Both the position numbers and the translations under genes were made by a program. From Catonia carolina (lineage: Eukaryota > Arthropoda > Insecta > Hemiptera > Achilidae), in assembly GCA_035578175.1 (NCBI GenBank), contig JAQMRL010000002.1, positions 96,016,748-96,080,747 on the forward strand: DNA of 64,000 bases, written 5' to 3'. The stretch's first letter is position 1. Each line of letters opens with the position of its first letter. Positions 9,827 through 21,866 of this stretch are shown here, in pieces. The notes under the pieces were generated by a model. It was not told the DNA's origin. It was given only the letters and a program-made list of their open reading frames with translations, and searched no databases.

Positions 9827-10766
9827 ACTTTCTCTTGCCTATATGGATACATAAGAAGGAAAGTATTGTTTTCATGTCGATTTTAAGAAATTGAGTTTTC
9901 ACCGGATCTACACGTTTTCAGACCCCCTGAACCCAAAAATCATGTTTTTAGCGATTAGTCTGTGAGTTTGTGTGTGTGTGTGTGTGTGTGAACAGATTAT
10001 CTCAAGAACGGAACATCGTACGAACTTAAAACTTGAAACTTAAGTTACATACCACTACCGGACGCGACACAAACATTTTCATCAAAATCGGTCAACCGGA
10101 AGTAGTAGTTTATTCGTGTAATTTTTTACTTTTTTGCGATTTTCTCAAAAATGGTCGTACAATTTTTTTAAAAATCGCCTGGTTTTCTAAATTTTTTGTG
10201 CTCAACAAGATAGGGTAGGTGCCATGTTTGCTGAAATTCTTGGTGAGACCGTTTTCACGTAAAAAATTGTTTTTTTAAGATTACGGCTTTAATAAACATT
10301 TTAGCGCAAAAATTATATAATAAAAGCTGTAGAGAATTTAGAATCCTACAACTTTTATTTCATACATTTTTTTGTATAACGCTTAGTTTAGCGGTAATTA
10401 GCGATTTTCTGTTTTTTCTCACGAAACGTGTGAAAAATCGATCTTTTTAAGATTTCGGCCTTAGTATGCATTTTACGACAAAAATGTATATAGTTAAATT
10501 TATAGGAAATAAAAAGATCTACAACTTTTATTTGAAGCATTTTTCTCTACAAAGCCTAGTTTAGCGTGAAAGTAAATTTTCCGTATTTTTAAGCCAAACT
10601 GAGGTTGATTTTCATTTTGCGTCTTTTATTCATGATTAAAATTAGGTTATGTTTATTGAGGTTAGTTTTTGTTTATTTCTAATGTTTTATTACCAATGTT
10701 AGGTTTATTGTTAATTATTTGCATTGGCAAGAGAAAGTTGTGTGAGTGTTTCACACCAGATTTTTT
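9827..10766 (+). mobile_element. Helentron-like element, most complete copy
   Basis: About 940 bp. ACTTTCTCTTGCC at 9827-9839 is the exact inverse of GGCAAGAGAAAGT at 10726-10738. Beyond the right repeat lies a 6-bp stem hairpin (GTGTGA 10740-10745, TCACAC 10751-10756) and then CAGATTTTTT. Inside are a short palindrome (CCTATATGG type), a (TG)n tract near 9970-9990 and no ORF. Subterminal inverted repeats, a microsatellite and a hairpin after the right repeat match the described architecture of Helentron-derived non-autonomous elements (HINE/DINE-1). No longer flanking duplication was found, as expected for that class. Classification is inferred from structure. Confidence 0.55.
10740..10756 (+). 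terminator. Terminal hairpin of the Helentron-like element
   Basis: 6-bp perfect stem with a 5-nt loop, just outside the right subterminal repeat. Related hairpins occur at 15968-15983 and, in reverse, near 53714-53728. In Helitron-type elements such a structure marks the 3' end for rolling-circle transposition. Confidence 0.45.
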
Positions 10767-10789
10767 AAATTTTAACTAGCCCATTGAAG

Positions 10790-11570
10790 AGCGCACTAGT
10801 TACGTAGTCAATTTCTTCGCTTTCTAGTTCTAGTTGGATTTGGGCATAAAATTCCTTCATTTTAATACTAAAAGCCTGTTTTCATTCTTCAGTCCAGGTC
10901 TGCCCAACTCTCTGCATCTTCGTAACTGGAAAATTTACAAAAGATTTTAATTTGTCTGTATAAAAGTCTTTATACTCAATGGTTTCTCTTGAAATGTTCA
11001 TAGTTTCTAGGTCTGCTTCAATTTCTTTGATCCATTTATCTCTTGTTTTTAGTTCCTCTTGGTATTTAATCAGTTTATCGGTTTCATTTTCTATGTCACG
11101 CAAACTCATCAGATGACCATAATACTCAAATATCCTTTTAATTTGGTTTACAAAGTTTCACCCAACAGTTTGTCAATCACTTCATTCGACCTCTTTTTAT
11201 GAATTTTGCTTCTTGGATCAAAGAAAGACCCCAGGACAACTTCATCAAATCTTCTGTGTATTTTATTTAACTTTTCTAAGTCTCCCTTCTTAGGATCAGT
11301 GTCTCCACTGCATACAGGGCTTATGGAAGAATAATCGTTTTTAAGTGCCATACTTTAAAGTTCATAGGTCGGCATTTTTTGTTATAAACTTCTTCATCTG
11401 TATGTAAGCCATCTCCAATTTTCCGATTCTTTTCTGTAAGACCATGGCATCAGAACGATTCAGTTGGATAATCTCTCCCAGATAATTAAGTAGCTAACTC
11501 TATTCAGTTGTTCATATTTCGTATTTATAGTTTTCGGTCTTGTTTTATCGGTATAGTTATTTATTGAAAA
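10790..11570 (-). pseudogene. RTE-like LINE (family L2) RT C-terminal half, decayed
   Basis: The minus strand carries, in order, fragments in shifting frames: TKYEQLNRV, NYLGEIIQLN and KRIGKLEMAYIQMKKF (11560-11390); DLEKLNKIHRRFDEVVLGSF (from 11290); RIFEYYGHLMSL (near 11130); and a lysine/glutamate-rich end, WIKEIEADLETMNISRETIE and TKMQRVGQTWTEE, to about 10800. The same order of motifs is found at 58390-59225 and, for the last part, at 22195-22400. At least three frame breaks and an internal stop (10882) make it non-functional. The two open frames at 10882-11109 and 11148-11351 are pieces of it. Confidence 0.65.
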
Positions 11571-11599
11571 TTTAACTATACTATAAACTTAAAGTATAT

Positions 11600-13935
11600 T
11601 CTTGCGCATGATACGGTTGTCATTTCCAGAAACTATAACTGGATTAATGAATGTATGCAGTGGGGAAGGACTGACATATCTTAAAAAATATGGCTTGGTC
11701 AGAATATTGTATACAAGAACGATACAAAAACACAAAATGGTTTATCTTTCACCCTGTAAACTGGGTCAACCTTCTAATGGTTTCTGCTTGAAATAACATA
11801 ATATTTAATATTGGTGTTATCATAGATGAAAATGTTAAGAGATCAGTTAATAACCTTTTCAGAATAAAGAGGTTAGTAAGTTAAACTTATTTTCAATCGA
11901 GCAGAAAACCCACGCTCTATTCACTCTACTTGTTTATGTAAACGCATTACTTAGTTATTTTATTTACAAATTTTTCTCACCGTATAAATATTATTATCTG
12001 TAAGTTAAAATATTAGGAATGACTCCAAATTGGAGTTTCGTCCCTCATTTGACGACTATGTAAAGAAATAATTTTATGCTAATATCATCTCTCAAGCTCT
12101 TTTGAAAGCAGGAGATTTAGTGAGATTGTTACGGGGTTAACGTTTCCATACACGTAGATTAAAGGAAATTAATAGTTTGAGTGGTAGATTTAAATTTATA
12201 ATTATCAATCGCTTACCCATCTGGTTCATGTAACTGAAAACAAAAATGTGACTATAAAGTGCTCTAAATCGTATTGGTATATGAATAAGTTATTTAAAAA
12301 TATTAAACTACAAAACTTAAGACATGATGGAATATGTAGGCAGGTATGTTTTTTAATGATTGATATGCTTCTGTTCTGAAAATTTGTTATTTTAATTAAA
12401 AATTCAGAATCACGATTGTTTTGTTTTTTTTTACGCAGGATGCATCATCTTAGAGGACCCCTAACAACGAAAATTTCTTCATTTTATTTACCTTAGCTTT
12501 CATTAATTTTAAAATCTACTTTAATATTTATACTTAACTTTCAACGAAACTGCTGAACACATCTTTAAAAAAAGAATATAAGATTCAGACTTAATTGAAT
12601 GTTGATGGGAAGAAATAAAAACTTAATATAAAATACTGCCTTTTTCCTACATTTCACTTAAAAGGATTATTCTTGAGACGGCTAACTTTTTTGTTCTTTA
12701 AGATCTGAAATATATTCTTAAAAGACTATTAAAATTCTTTTTAACGTGGGTTTATTTGAAAATTGATCAGGTACTTTTATGAGTTCATATGCTTAAATGT
12801 GTGTTGAAGATTAATTTTTTGAACCAATTTTAATAAAATATCTAATTTATTCGTTGAAACATCAAGAATGGTTAAGAAATTATAATTTCAAATTAATATA
12901 GAACTTCCTGAGAGAGTTACGGACTAAATTTTGTCATTAAATTCTATATAAACCTTTTCTATTTGTAAAGGGCAACCTTTTAATAACCTAGGCGCTTCCA
13001 AATAAGTTAGCTATTTTATAATATTACAGGATAAATTATTAAGTAATATTAAGGTGCATACGAATACTATGGTCAATATTAGGTATGTGTAGTTTATGCA
13101 GCAGGCTAACTAAATTATATCATACATAATTTCGCAGTCTAATCTGACATAATTTTGAATGAGTTAGTTTTGATAGAAGTTTCAAATAATCAAAAATGTA
13201 CATAACAATTTACAAATTTTGGAGTACGACTAGAGAACTTCTTATCCTTCTTCTTTTCCTTCTCCTTCTTTTTCTCGTTCTTGTTCTTCTACTTTTTTGT
13301 CTTTGTAGTTTTCCTTCATCTTACTCTGTACCTAACGATGTCATGAAGATTATGGTGAAGATTCAGTTCACCTCTGATGTCCATATTTTTTCGTTTATCC
13401 AGTCTAGTACTGCCAGTAAACTACCTCAACATTCTTATCTCATTATTTTGCAATCTGTTTGATTGCGGGACCAATTAAAACATAACAATACAAATTAATT
13501 TTTAGATGCTCGTAGATTAATTATTTTCACTGAGACGTTTGGCCATTCAAAAAGATGATAAAACATTGCTAAGAACAAAATTAAGTTGCTGCAATTGTGC
13601 GTTTTTGATTGATTTAGTAAATTACAATTATTAGCTTTGAGAACAGAAGTTCGTGTGCTTCGTTCATATCCTAAGAAATGCAAGTCAGGAATACCAACTA
13701 AACTAATAGTGAACTAATAAACTAATTTCGTGAATTTACAGTTCATGATAACAAATTAAAGGTAAAAATAAAAATGCAATTAAGACATAAACTGAAATAG
13801 AACAACAATATTGATAAAATTAAATAATATTTTGTACTTTGCTGAAGTATTTTAAAGTAGTAAATAACTTTGTTTTACCGGTTCTTACCCTGAAAAACAT
13901 TCAAGTTCACTAATTAAGATACAGTTAAATAACAC
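11600..13935. other. AT-rich sequence with no identified gene
   Basis: No domain-bearing ORF. The frame at 13196-13462 is a leucine-rich translation of a CT-rich tract, not a supported gene. No repeat shared with the rest of the window was recognised. Confidence 0.5.
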
Positions 13936-14300
13936 ATCGATAAAAGTTTACAACTTCTGCATCTGTATCGATATAATCGATGCAAAAATTATAAATTGAT
14001 TTATATAAACGGAAAGATAAATAGTTTATAAAGGTGATAAATCGTTAATGGTATACTTTATGATGCAATCGATAATGTATTACTTCCTTATCGCGGATAC
14101 TGCGGTAAAATAAACATACATTACGCATTCACAAATTCAAGTCGATCGGTGGCCTCGGTCTGAGAGAAATTAGAATGCAAGTTTCTTTATGAGTAGCAGT
14201 GACTGTGATTGCGAGTGGCAGTGGTAGGCCGTCTAATAGGCCCAGGCTAAAAGCAACCAGCCTTGTTCGTTGACTATCCAGTGCCACCATAATAAGTATG
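13936..14300. promoter_or_regulatory. DRE-like motif cluster and GC-richer stretch, possible host promoter and 5' exon
   Basis: ATCGATA at 13936-13942, a full DRE palindrome TATCGATA at 13966-13973, ATCGATG at 13976-13982 and ATCGATA at 14068-14074 lie within 140 bp. TATCGATA is the DREF/BEAF site of Drosophila housekeeping promoters. Immediately downstream, 14140-14290 is distinctly richer in G+C than its neighbours and does not match any repeat here, as a 5' untranslated exon might look. No ORF or confident splice donor was identified, and orientation is not certain. Confidence 0.3.
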
Positions 14301-15350
14301 GTTTTATATCATTGCGAGACACGATATTAGTTTAGTTTTAACGCGTGTGTTTACCTAGTATTAACTAACTGTCAAATTCTCCAGCCCGCAATAAATACGG
14401 TCTCAATTGTACTATAACAGTGTTATACTTATTAGTGTTTCTTAAATTATACTGGATTCGTACTAGTTTTGCAGGTAACGGAATTTTAAACTAATTATAA
14501 TTATCTATAATTATTTTAAAGCAATCCTGTTATATTTCCTGTTATATTAGCCAGGAGTACCGTACACATAAATACAAACAGTATCTTCAAGAATAATAAA
14601 TACACAGTTTTTTTTAGTTTATTTTGATTCTTGAATACCAACAATAAATCGGAACGATTCATTACTATTGTACAGTTAAATTAGGTTAAAAAAATAGTTA
14701 ATTTAAGAACCAATAAAAAAAGAGTTAATAATAATTAAATTATAAAAATTAAATAATCTTACTGAATGGGTCGGTCATAATTTAAATTTAAACAATATAC
14801 GTTCGAACACTTTAAAACGAACTTATGTTTTTAATTTTTCATATTTGACAGAGTTTCTCAAATCAAATATACATTTTTCATATTATCAAAAACTCTCGAA
14901 ACACCCTTGGTAGTTAGATAGTTGCTAAGCTTGCATTTTAACTGATAAAGCATAATCAGATATAATTTAAACGAAGTCGAGAACACCAGTTTTTCTGGTC
15001 GCAGTAAGTTTTTTTAAACATACTTGAGAACTAATGGCTAAGGCAATAGACGCTACATAACGTATAAAAAATATTTATACGTGAAATCTGGTATACATTT
15101 TTTTAGAAATTTCTGTTTGGTAGATGATAAATATGTTATAAGAAATATTTTATTTATTTGTTTATTTTCCCATTTCTTATTAGAATCATTACAATACAAA
15201 GTTACTGTCCTTAAACTTCTAACTGAAAGATCTTAATTTTCTTTTATTAAATTCGTGATGGGAAAAGTCCATCCAACTATGGTTTCCCATTTTTAAGGAT
15301 AGATCAATTTAGTGCTTCTATGTTTATGCGTTACTTTTACAACTATTAGA
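14301..15350. other. AT-rich sequence with no identified gene
   Basis: Nothing recognisable. It could be intron if the promoter at 13936-14300 is real. Confidence 0.45.
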
Positions 15351-15352
15351 GA

Positions 15353-15495
15353 ACTGTTTGCCCATAACGGGCAGGTGAAGTGTTAAATTAATTGCACTCG
15401 ATCTGCTGGTTCCAGGGCTACAAAAAATAGATCTGTTTCTTATCACATAGTCAGCCAGTTGTATGACTGAACTATTTAAAAACAGACCTAGGTAG
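15353..15495 (+). repeat. SINE-C, 3'-truncated copy
   Basis: Matches the first ~140 bp of the full elements at 42158-42552 and 49857-50258, starting at GCCCATAACGGGCAGGTG and running through CACTCGATCTGCTGGTTCC and ATCACATAGTCAGCCAG. The 3' half (segment GGCATGCTGATAAGCATAC) is missing. Confidence 0.75.
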
Positions 15496-15721
15496 TCATT
15501 AAATTGAAAAATAGTAACACCACATAATGCGGGACCAAGTTATTTTTCTTATGTCAGTTAAATTTCTGGGTTTTATGACATTAGATTATGTTTGTTTATA
15601 AATTCTTCAATGGTTTTCCTCTATTTAACTTCTGTCTGCATTTTGATGTGGTGACATTTGTGAGCCTTTTGAGAGACAATACTGGAGCAGTTCAGTGATC
15701 TATTCTATAATATGAATGTTT

Positions 15722-15993
15722 ACTTTCGCTTGCCCTGTATAAATATATAGGAAAGGAAAGTATTGTTTTCATGTCGATTTTTTGAAATCTAGTTTTCACC
15801 GGATATACACGTTTTCAGGCCCTTTGAACAAAAAGAAACATGTCTTTAGCGATTGAGTTTTATGATTAAGTTTAGTTTTATGATTAAGTTATGTTTTTAT
15901 TTTACATTGTTTACTCATGATTAAACATAGGTTTTACGTGATATAATTTACATTGGAAAAAGAAAGTCGTGTGTGTGTTCACACCAGATTTTT
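15722..15993 (+). mobile_element. Helentron-like element, copy 4, internally deleted
   Basis: A 272-bp copy with both ends. ACTTTCGCTTGCC is at the left; a decayed right repeat (GGAAAAAGAAAGT) is followed by the terminal hairpin (GTGTG with CACAC) and CAGATTTTT. The interior jumps from the leading block to the trailing block, with the middle ~650 bp of the full copy missing. Confidence 0.6.
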
Positions 15994-16384
15994 AATATTA
16001 GAGTAGGTTAATTTCCATCTCGCAAGTAATGTAAAAGAACAATGTGATTGGATATTTTTAGTTTAGTCCCATCTTAAACCGTAATTAATCTATGTAAATT
16101 GTACACGAAGGAAGTAAGTGTCATTACTATTATTAAGGACCACCTCCTATGGCGCCGAAGATCGAACGCTAAATTAGACTCTGGACTGCAAAATGAACAA
16201 GTCTCGGATTCAATTACTAAAACAGGGTCTGAAAAAAGATTAAACAACCAATGCTCTTTCGTAACCAATAGAAGAGAAGATAGAGAATGACCAAGTTAAG
16301 TATCTTCTTTATCTACTTTACAAAAAAATCAAGGCAGAAACAAAAATTAATGAAATCCATAAAATTTAAACTATTTATTTTATA

Positions 16385-16510
16385 TAAACCAATTTAGCCG
16401 CATCCTCGATCTAGTGATTGCGTGCTAAACTACTTGCGAAAAAAATGGGTTGATTCCCAGCTAGGATATTGGAATTTTAACGTATTTAAACCTACCAATA
16501 AGGTTTTGAC
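16385..16510 (+). repeat. Degenerate tRNA-like SINE head
   Basis: CTCGATCTAGTGATTGCGTG resembles an A-box region and GGGTTGATTCCCAG a B-box region, about 45 bp apart. It is similar in order to the head near 40895. No target duplication seen. Confidence 0.35.
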
Positions 16511-16769
16511 CATGTAGTCGCAAATTACAAAACTAGGCATAAACGCAGTTTGAAATCAACTTAAAAACGTCTAATAGTCATAAAGTTTGTGTAAAAATAC
16601 ATGCAAGTTTAATTTAGCATAGAAGCCGTTTTACATTGGTTGTGTTTACATTATTTTTGTGCCTGTTAACAAATATCGTAAAATTGTTGGTTAAAAATTT
16701 TCTAATTATTTCATAAAATTTATATTTTTTTAAAAATTTTATTAACAAATTTTTGCTAACATTTTTGTT

Positions 16770-16960
16770 GGGCCGGTGCTCTCGTGGTGAAAAGTTGTTT
16801 TCTTTAGATTGCGGCCTTAATATGCATTTTAGGGAAAAAATTTATTACAAAGTTGTAGAAAGTTTAAAAAGCTACATTTTTTATTTAAGCGTTCTTTTCT
16901 ACAACTCTTAGTGTAGCGTCAGTTAGTGGGTTTCTGTATTTTCTAATCGAAATGTAATTT
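16770..16960 (+). repeat. Helentron-like element fragment
   Basis: Matches the middle to right part of the full copy: GTGCTCTCGTGGTG, GATTGCGGCCTTAATATGCA, and the segment corresponding to 10390-10400 of the full copy. No ends are present. Confidence 0.55.
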
Positions 16961-17361
16961 TATAGGCCTAATGTAGATAAAAAGTTTTATGATGTACAAA
17001 AATTTTGTATTGATTTATTATAGGTATCCTGTGGGAAATTTAATATAGGTTTTATTAATAATGTAGAGGAAGTTTAGATATTGGTTTATTGATTTTATCC
17101 TTGTGTCTTAAAATTTAGCTGTTCAAAGTGAGTGCAGAAACATGTGTGGAACAAAAAAGACCTCGTATTTTATTATAGGATTCCTATAGTGTTAATTTAC
17201 AGAAGAGCTTTTTCTTAAAACAAAACAACAGATTAGATCCGTTATGTTTTTGTATCTTTGAACCAGATTTAACTAATAGAATTTTTTTGCCTTTCATTTC
17301 TATTACAGTACTGTACATTGAGCTGTACAACTTCATAGTAATTATCATACATAGTGTGATA

Positions 17362-17860
17362 ATTAAATGGCGGTGGGGAATTTCACTTTAAGGAGAAGAG
17401 GTACCCAGTGGTACATTCTCCGTTTAAAACTGCAGGTATTGTCCGTTATTCAGACCAAGAGGTCTCTTTTCCATTTTTGCTTTAGACCTCGTACAGTTGG
17501 GAAGTTCCTTGTTGGTAGATCACGAGCTAGTTGGTTTGGTTGGTAATCTAGTCTTTCGTGAAATGTACTATACAACGACGCGGTCAGATTCTTCACTGTC
17601 GGAATTTTGAAATCGTCGTGGAGGGTTTTATTGTTTACATAAAAAGGAGTGCCAAAATCAAGTCTTAAGAATTTTGATTGAAAGGCCTGGATTGACTTTA
17701 AATTACTCTCTGCTGCTACTCCAAAGAGTTGGACACCATAAGTCCAGATTGGTCTTAAAAGGGATTTGTATATTAAATTTTGGAACGGAGATACAATTTT
17801 GATCGAGGGTTAATCAAGCAGAAGAGTATCTTCTGGCGGCGGTTAAGTTCTAATCGAATT
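17362..17860 (-). pseudogene. Jockey-like LINE (family L4), C-terminal RT fragment plus 3' UTR
   Basis: The minus strand encodes about 108 codons open from about 17780 to TGA at 17452-17450, including RPIWTYGVQLFG, FQSKFLRLDFGTPFYVNN, LHDDFKIPTVKNL and RGLKQKWKRDLLV. This is the conserved C-terminus of Jockey-type ORF2. A single frameshift near 17785 separates it from the upstream stretch containing LINPRSKLYLRSK. The 3' UTR block between 17362 and 17449 (TACCACTGGGTACCTCTTC, CCCCACCGCC) recurs at 34000-34060 and 46750-46800. It is the best preserved of three copies, but lacks the RT catalytic core and the endonuclease. Confidence 0.75.
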
Positions 17861-18544
17861 TAATTTTAAAAAATTGGTTATTACAGAAATTAACATGCAT
17901 ATAGAAGAATTTAATCAGTTAATTAATACTATATTGAAGTGAAAATATTGTTTAAAATTTAGATAGTAGGTTTTGTATTACAATTTTTATCGTAATGAAC
18001 AGAAACAGCGTGCAGAAATTTTTTTTAATAAGAGAGAACATCTGATGTAATAGAATGACTAGCCAACATGGAACTCTTGGGACTTAAATAATGATATAGC
18101 TTTTTTGAGTTATTTTACAAAGAATCACTTGCTTTTTACTAATTACAGAACAAGAACTAATGACTTAGTCTTTATTTAAAGCGAATCAAAAACATTCTTA
18201 ATACGTTCATATCTAAGGGTTTAATAATGATTTTTTTTACATTAACTTGAATAATATTGTCCACCCGATAAAATATATTTTTTCGTGACATCGTACAACT
18301 AACGTAATCTCATAGAATTTTCTCTTTAGCTATATAACTACTTTAATCCCTTGTTTACGTAATGAGGTTGGAAATTCAATAATCCATTTCATAAAATAGA
18401 ATTTAATGCGGTATTACATTTATAAATTTAATAAACTAATAATTTTTTTTCTTTGTATCATAACTTTTAATTTATATAATCTGCTTGGTCATTAGCGAAT
18501 GTGGTTAATTATGAACTTTTATCAACGGCTTTAATGTTTTGTAT

Positions 18545-18610
18545 TGGCTGGTAGGTGTAGTGGCTCCTATACCAGGGGTCCCGAGTTCGTTTTCCGGTCA
18601 GGTCTGCCAT
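18545..18610 (+). repeat. tRNA-like SINE head (SINE-D type)
   Basis: GGCTGGTAGGTGTAGTGGCT (A-box region) and CCCGAGTTCGTTTTCCGGTC (B-box region, imperfect). It is followed by GGTCTGCCATTC and runs into antisense LINE sequence, the same arrangement as at 7805-8470. Confidence 0.45.
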
Positions 18611-18614
18611 TCTT

Positions 18615-18960
18615 TTTATCTCTATCTTTTCTTCTTCTCACCTCAAGGATTAGGCTTCCGCCTGTTTCGACTCACATCAGCGACAAACTACTGAATTATT
18701 GCCATTTTTTGCGTTTTCTCCTAACATCTCTCCTTCCCTCCGGTCTGCATTGCAAAACATTGAGAAGAATCCTCCCCTCAGGTATTCTCTCTACGTGCTC
18801 CCTTCATTGATTTCGATATTCTGCAATATTCCCATTGATTTCAAACATTCAGTTCCGTTCTTATGTCCTCATTTCTTAGTAAGTCCCTACGATTGCAACC
18901 CTTTGTTCGCAGGAATCGCATCTCTGATCATCATCTTTATATCATCACATATTACCTTGG
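18615..18960 (-). pseudogene. Non-LTR retrotransposon RT C-terminal fragment, decayed
   Basis: The minus strand reads, with frame changes, RNEDIRTELNV (near 18880), then INGNIAEYRNQWREHVERI and RPEGRRDVRRKRKKW down to about 18690. This is the conserved LINE C-terminal pattern 'RNEDIR-EL ... YR-WREH--R-- ... GRR--RRKRW'. The two plus-strand frames here are shadows. RT catalytic motifs are absent. Confidence 0.6.
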
Positions 18961-19044
18961 CATAAACCAAGGCCAATGTACGCATTTTATTGTTTAGATA
19001 CCATCTTCTTGGAAAACATCTCGGAAACCATGACTTCAAGTCAT

Positions 19045-19268
19045 GGAACTTGGACTTCGTCCAAGTTTCAAGTTCGTATAATGTTTCGTTCTTGAGATAT
19101 TCTGTTCACACCCAGACACACACACACACACACAGACCAATCGCTAAAAACATGTTTTTTTGGGTTCGGGGGTCTGAAAACGTGTAGATCAGGTGTAAAC
19201 TCGATTTCTTAAAATTGACATGAAAACAATACTTGCCTTCCTATATATTCATATAGGCAAGAGAAAGT
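19045..19268 (-). repeat. Helentron-like element, left-end fragment
   Basis: The reverse-oriented left third of the element ends exactly at GGCAAGAGAAAGT (19256-19268). It includes a (CA)n tract near 19115-19133 and the palindrome CCTATATATTCATATAGG. The right portion and hairpin are missing. Confidence 0.6.
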
Positions 19269-19269
19269 A

Positions 19270-21490
19270 AAAATTACAAATAATAATACTATCTTTTTTA
19301 AGACGACCCACCCCTAAAGTAGCCTCAAAATTCTTCGATTTGACCACATGTCGAACGCCCCCAACCTGTCGGAAATGTTCTTCTAGGATTCCATTAGCGA
19401 TATGTACATTATGAATGATTCCCCTACACAAATACATTTCAGATATTAGTAAATTTTTATGATTTAATTTTAATTTTAAACAATTATTAAATTAATCATC
19501 TGTATGACTTTATGATTATATTAACTGTTTTGTGTATGGATGTACTTTATACGTTCATTATCTTTTCATTTAAACAGTAGCCAGCCTATTTATCTAGTAG
19601 ACAGGATGAGTTTCAGGTGGAAGGTCAATTGGTATTAATAATAATTGGATATTACGTATAAACGGTAGTATGTGTTAGTTTCTGTAACACGCTACAATAA
19701 AATCCAGTCCTCATCCATATATTTTTGTATAAGCCGGTTCGCTCATTAAAAGTGTATAATGTATAGTTGAGAGCTGACTTGTTTGCTAGTGCGGGATGAA
19801 GTGCATGGGGGGACTGGAGCTACAGTAGTTATTCAAAATGGTTTGTGACTAATATTTTTATAAGAGCGCGTACAAATGGTACTATTAATACTAGATACTA
19901 GATTATAGGAGGAGAGGAATCATACAAACAATCCTCTTCACCCGAATTCCTTATGCTAGCAATCAAGTGAGCTCCCATCTATTAGGTGTTTTTGAAAGAC
20001 TAAAACAAGAGTTTGTAGGTGTAATTACGAGTATTAAATGTAATTCGTATATTCTGCAAATACAAGTTTATGAATTAGTCTGCAAAATCTAAATAAATCT
20101 AATAAAAAGACTTTTTTAACATAGGCTAATTTTATGAAACCCTCTAAAACTAATGAACTGACTTTGATGGAGTTTCGTAATAAATTATACCTAATTACTA
20201 TAAGAATATTATCTAATTTATGTAAAATAAGAGTTTTAACGTTTTATGTTCTATCTTCCGTTCACTTTCATTCAAACGATTACCAAAATCTTAGTTTTGG
20301 AAAGAACAGCTTTTTCAACCACCAAGGAAAGCTCTTCTTAAAGTTTTTTCAGTAATATTACTTTTTATTATTTCAATTGAAGTTTGGAAATTTTTTGGTA
20401 CTCTAAATTAAAGTTTTGAACTAGAATAATAATTAAAGTAAAGTGGTTAGCGAGCTTTGATGAAAGCGGAAAATTTTGGATTTAATTTTTGAATAGAGTT
20501 CGAAAAATTATCTTAACTCAAACCCACAGTTTATTAACCTAAAATTCGGTAATGACCTAGCTATTAATGTTACTTAAAACAAAATCCAAAAGGTTCTTTG
20601 AGAATCTACTAATTCACAAAAGTTTTTGTAATGTTTTTTTCAATAATGTGTTAAGAATTTATTTTGGTATTTGCTATTTTAATTCCCGTGGTGTTTTGTA
20701 AATTATGCAGAAATCAAGGAATTTTATGTCATAATTCAAATAGAATGACGAAATTAGTGGAAATGTTTGTCGCGTCAGTGTTACCAACACAGGAGTTTTA
20801 ATTCCATAATACTAACTAAGATTCTGGTATGTTGGATTGTCACAAAAAAGAGGAAGGAAATTCGTAACTGAACTATCTTACTATGAAGCTATTTGAATAC
20901 TATTTTATAATACTTTGCTTAACTGAGCCTAAGAAATTAACAATAGAGGAATAAAGTTGGTAACTTGCGTAATAACGTTGGAAATGCATAATAACGTTAT
21001 TTGTAACTAAACACGTAACGTAATACCAATGCTAGGCTAACTAATTATATTGTACAGTATAATATCATTGTAAATAATTCTTTTTAACCTTGAAATCAGT
21101 TCTAGTCCAGTGTAGGCTCTATTATTTAATAATATATAAAAATGTCAGGTACTAGATTTGCACTATTATAATTATTGCAGTAGAACGGCCTATTACCGTT
21201 CTTAACTGTAATTAAACTAAACAAAAACCATTATTAATTATTATTTTTAATGTGCACAATAACATTATCAATTCATTTAATCTTTTTTCTAACAGCAATA
21301 CTCTGAATGGAAAATGACAAAAAATAAACAACTTAACTAATAAATAAGTAATAAAATTGATTTAAATTACATTTATAGTAATTCTGGTATATAAAAAGTT
21401 CAATTATTAGACCAAACGTTTTGTTTAGGAAAAACAATCAGGAAAAAAGACTAAAATTCTACAGACCCCTGTATTCATAATAGATTTCAT
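19270..21490. other. AT-rich sequence with no identified gene
   Basis: No recognised element or domain-bearing ORF. The frame at 20134-20355 has no supporting feature. Confidence 0.5.
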
Positions 21491-21492
21491 AA

Positions 21493-21866
21493 TTTTTTTT
21501 AATCCCTAATATTTGTAGACTACATTGTAGTCTGTTCAATTTAAGAACAATAAACAACCCCATGACCCAGTGAAATGAGGATGATATGTATGACTTGTGA
21601 ATAAGATGCAGTCTTGTACAGACTCAGGCCGACCATTCCTGAGAGAGTATAGTTAATTGAACCTTAAACCATAATTTAACGTTCAACTATGGTCAGTTGA
21701 ACCCAAACGGTTCAACTTAGCACAACAACAAGTATTCAAATCCGTATAAAAGTAACAACTGCCTTTACTAAGATTTGAACCAGAAACTCCTCTCCGAAAA
21801 TCAGCTGTTAAATAGCTGACTCGGAGGAACGCCTTTACCTCTAGCTAGACCAACCCGGTGGGTTAA
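21493..21866 (-). repeat. SINE-A (tRNA-derived), copy 2
   Basis: Minus-strand head at the right (complement of CCAACCCGGTGGG at 21850), with a B-box region near 21770-21785 (GGTTCAAATCTT on the minus strand) and a T-rich tail end at the left. The body is similar to the copies at 6948 and 48425, with an extra ~50 bp around 21665-21715. Its tRNA-end has been duplicated together with adjacent DNA. Confidence 0.75.

Noticed and set aside
13196..13462. 88-codon ORF with a leucine-rich, signal-peptide-like start
   Set aside because: The leucines come from a CT-rich low-complexity tract; there is no promoter, domain or repeat support.
18544..18965. Two overlapping plus-strand ORFs
   Set aside because: The opposite strand encodes conserved LINE C-terminal motifs, so these are shadows.
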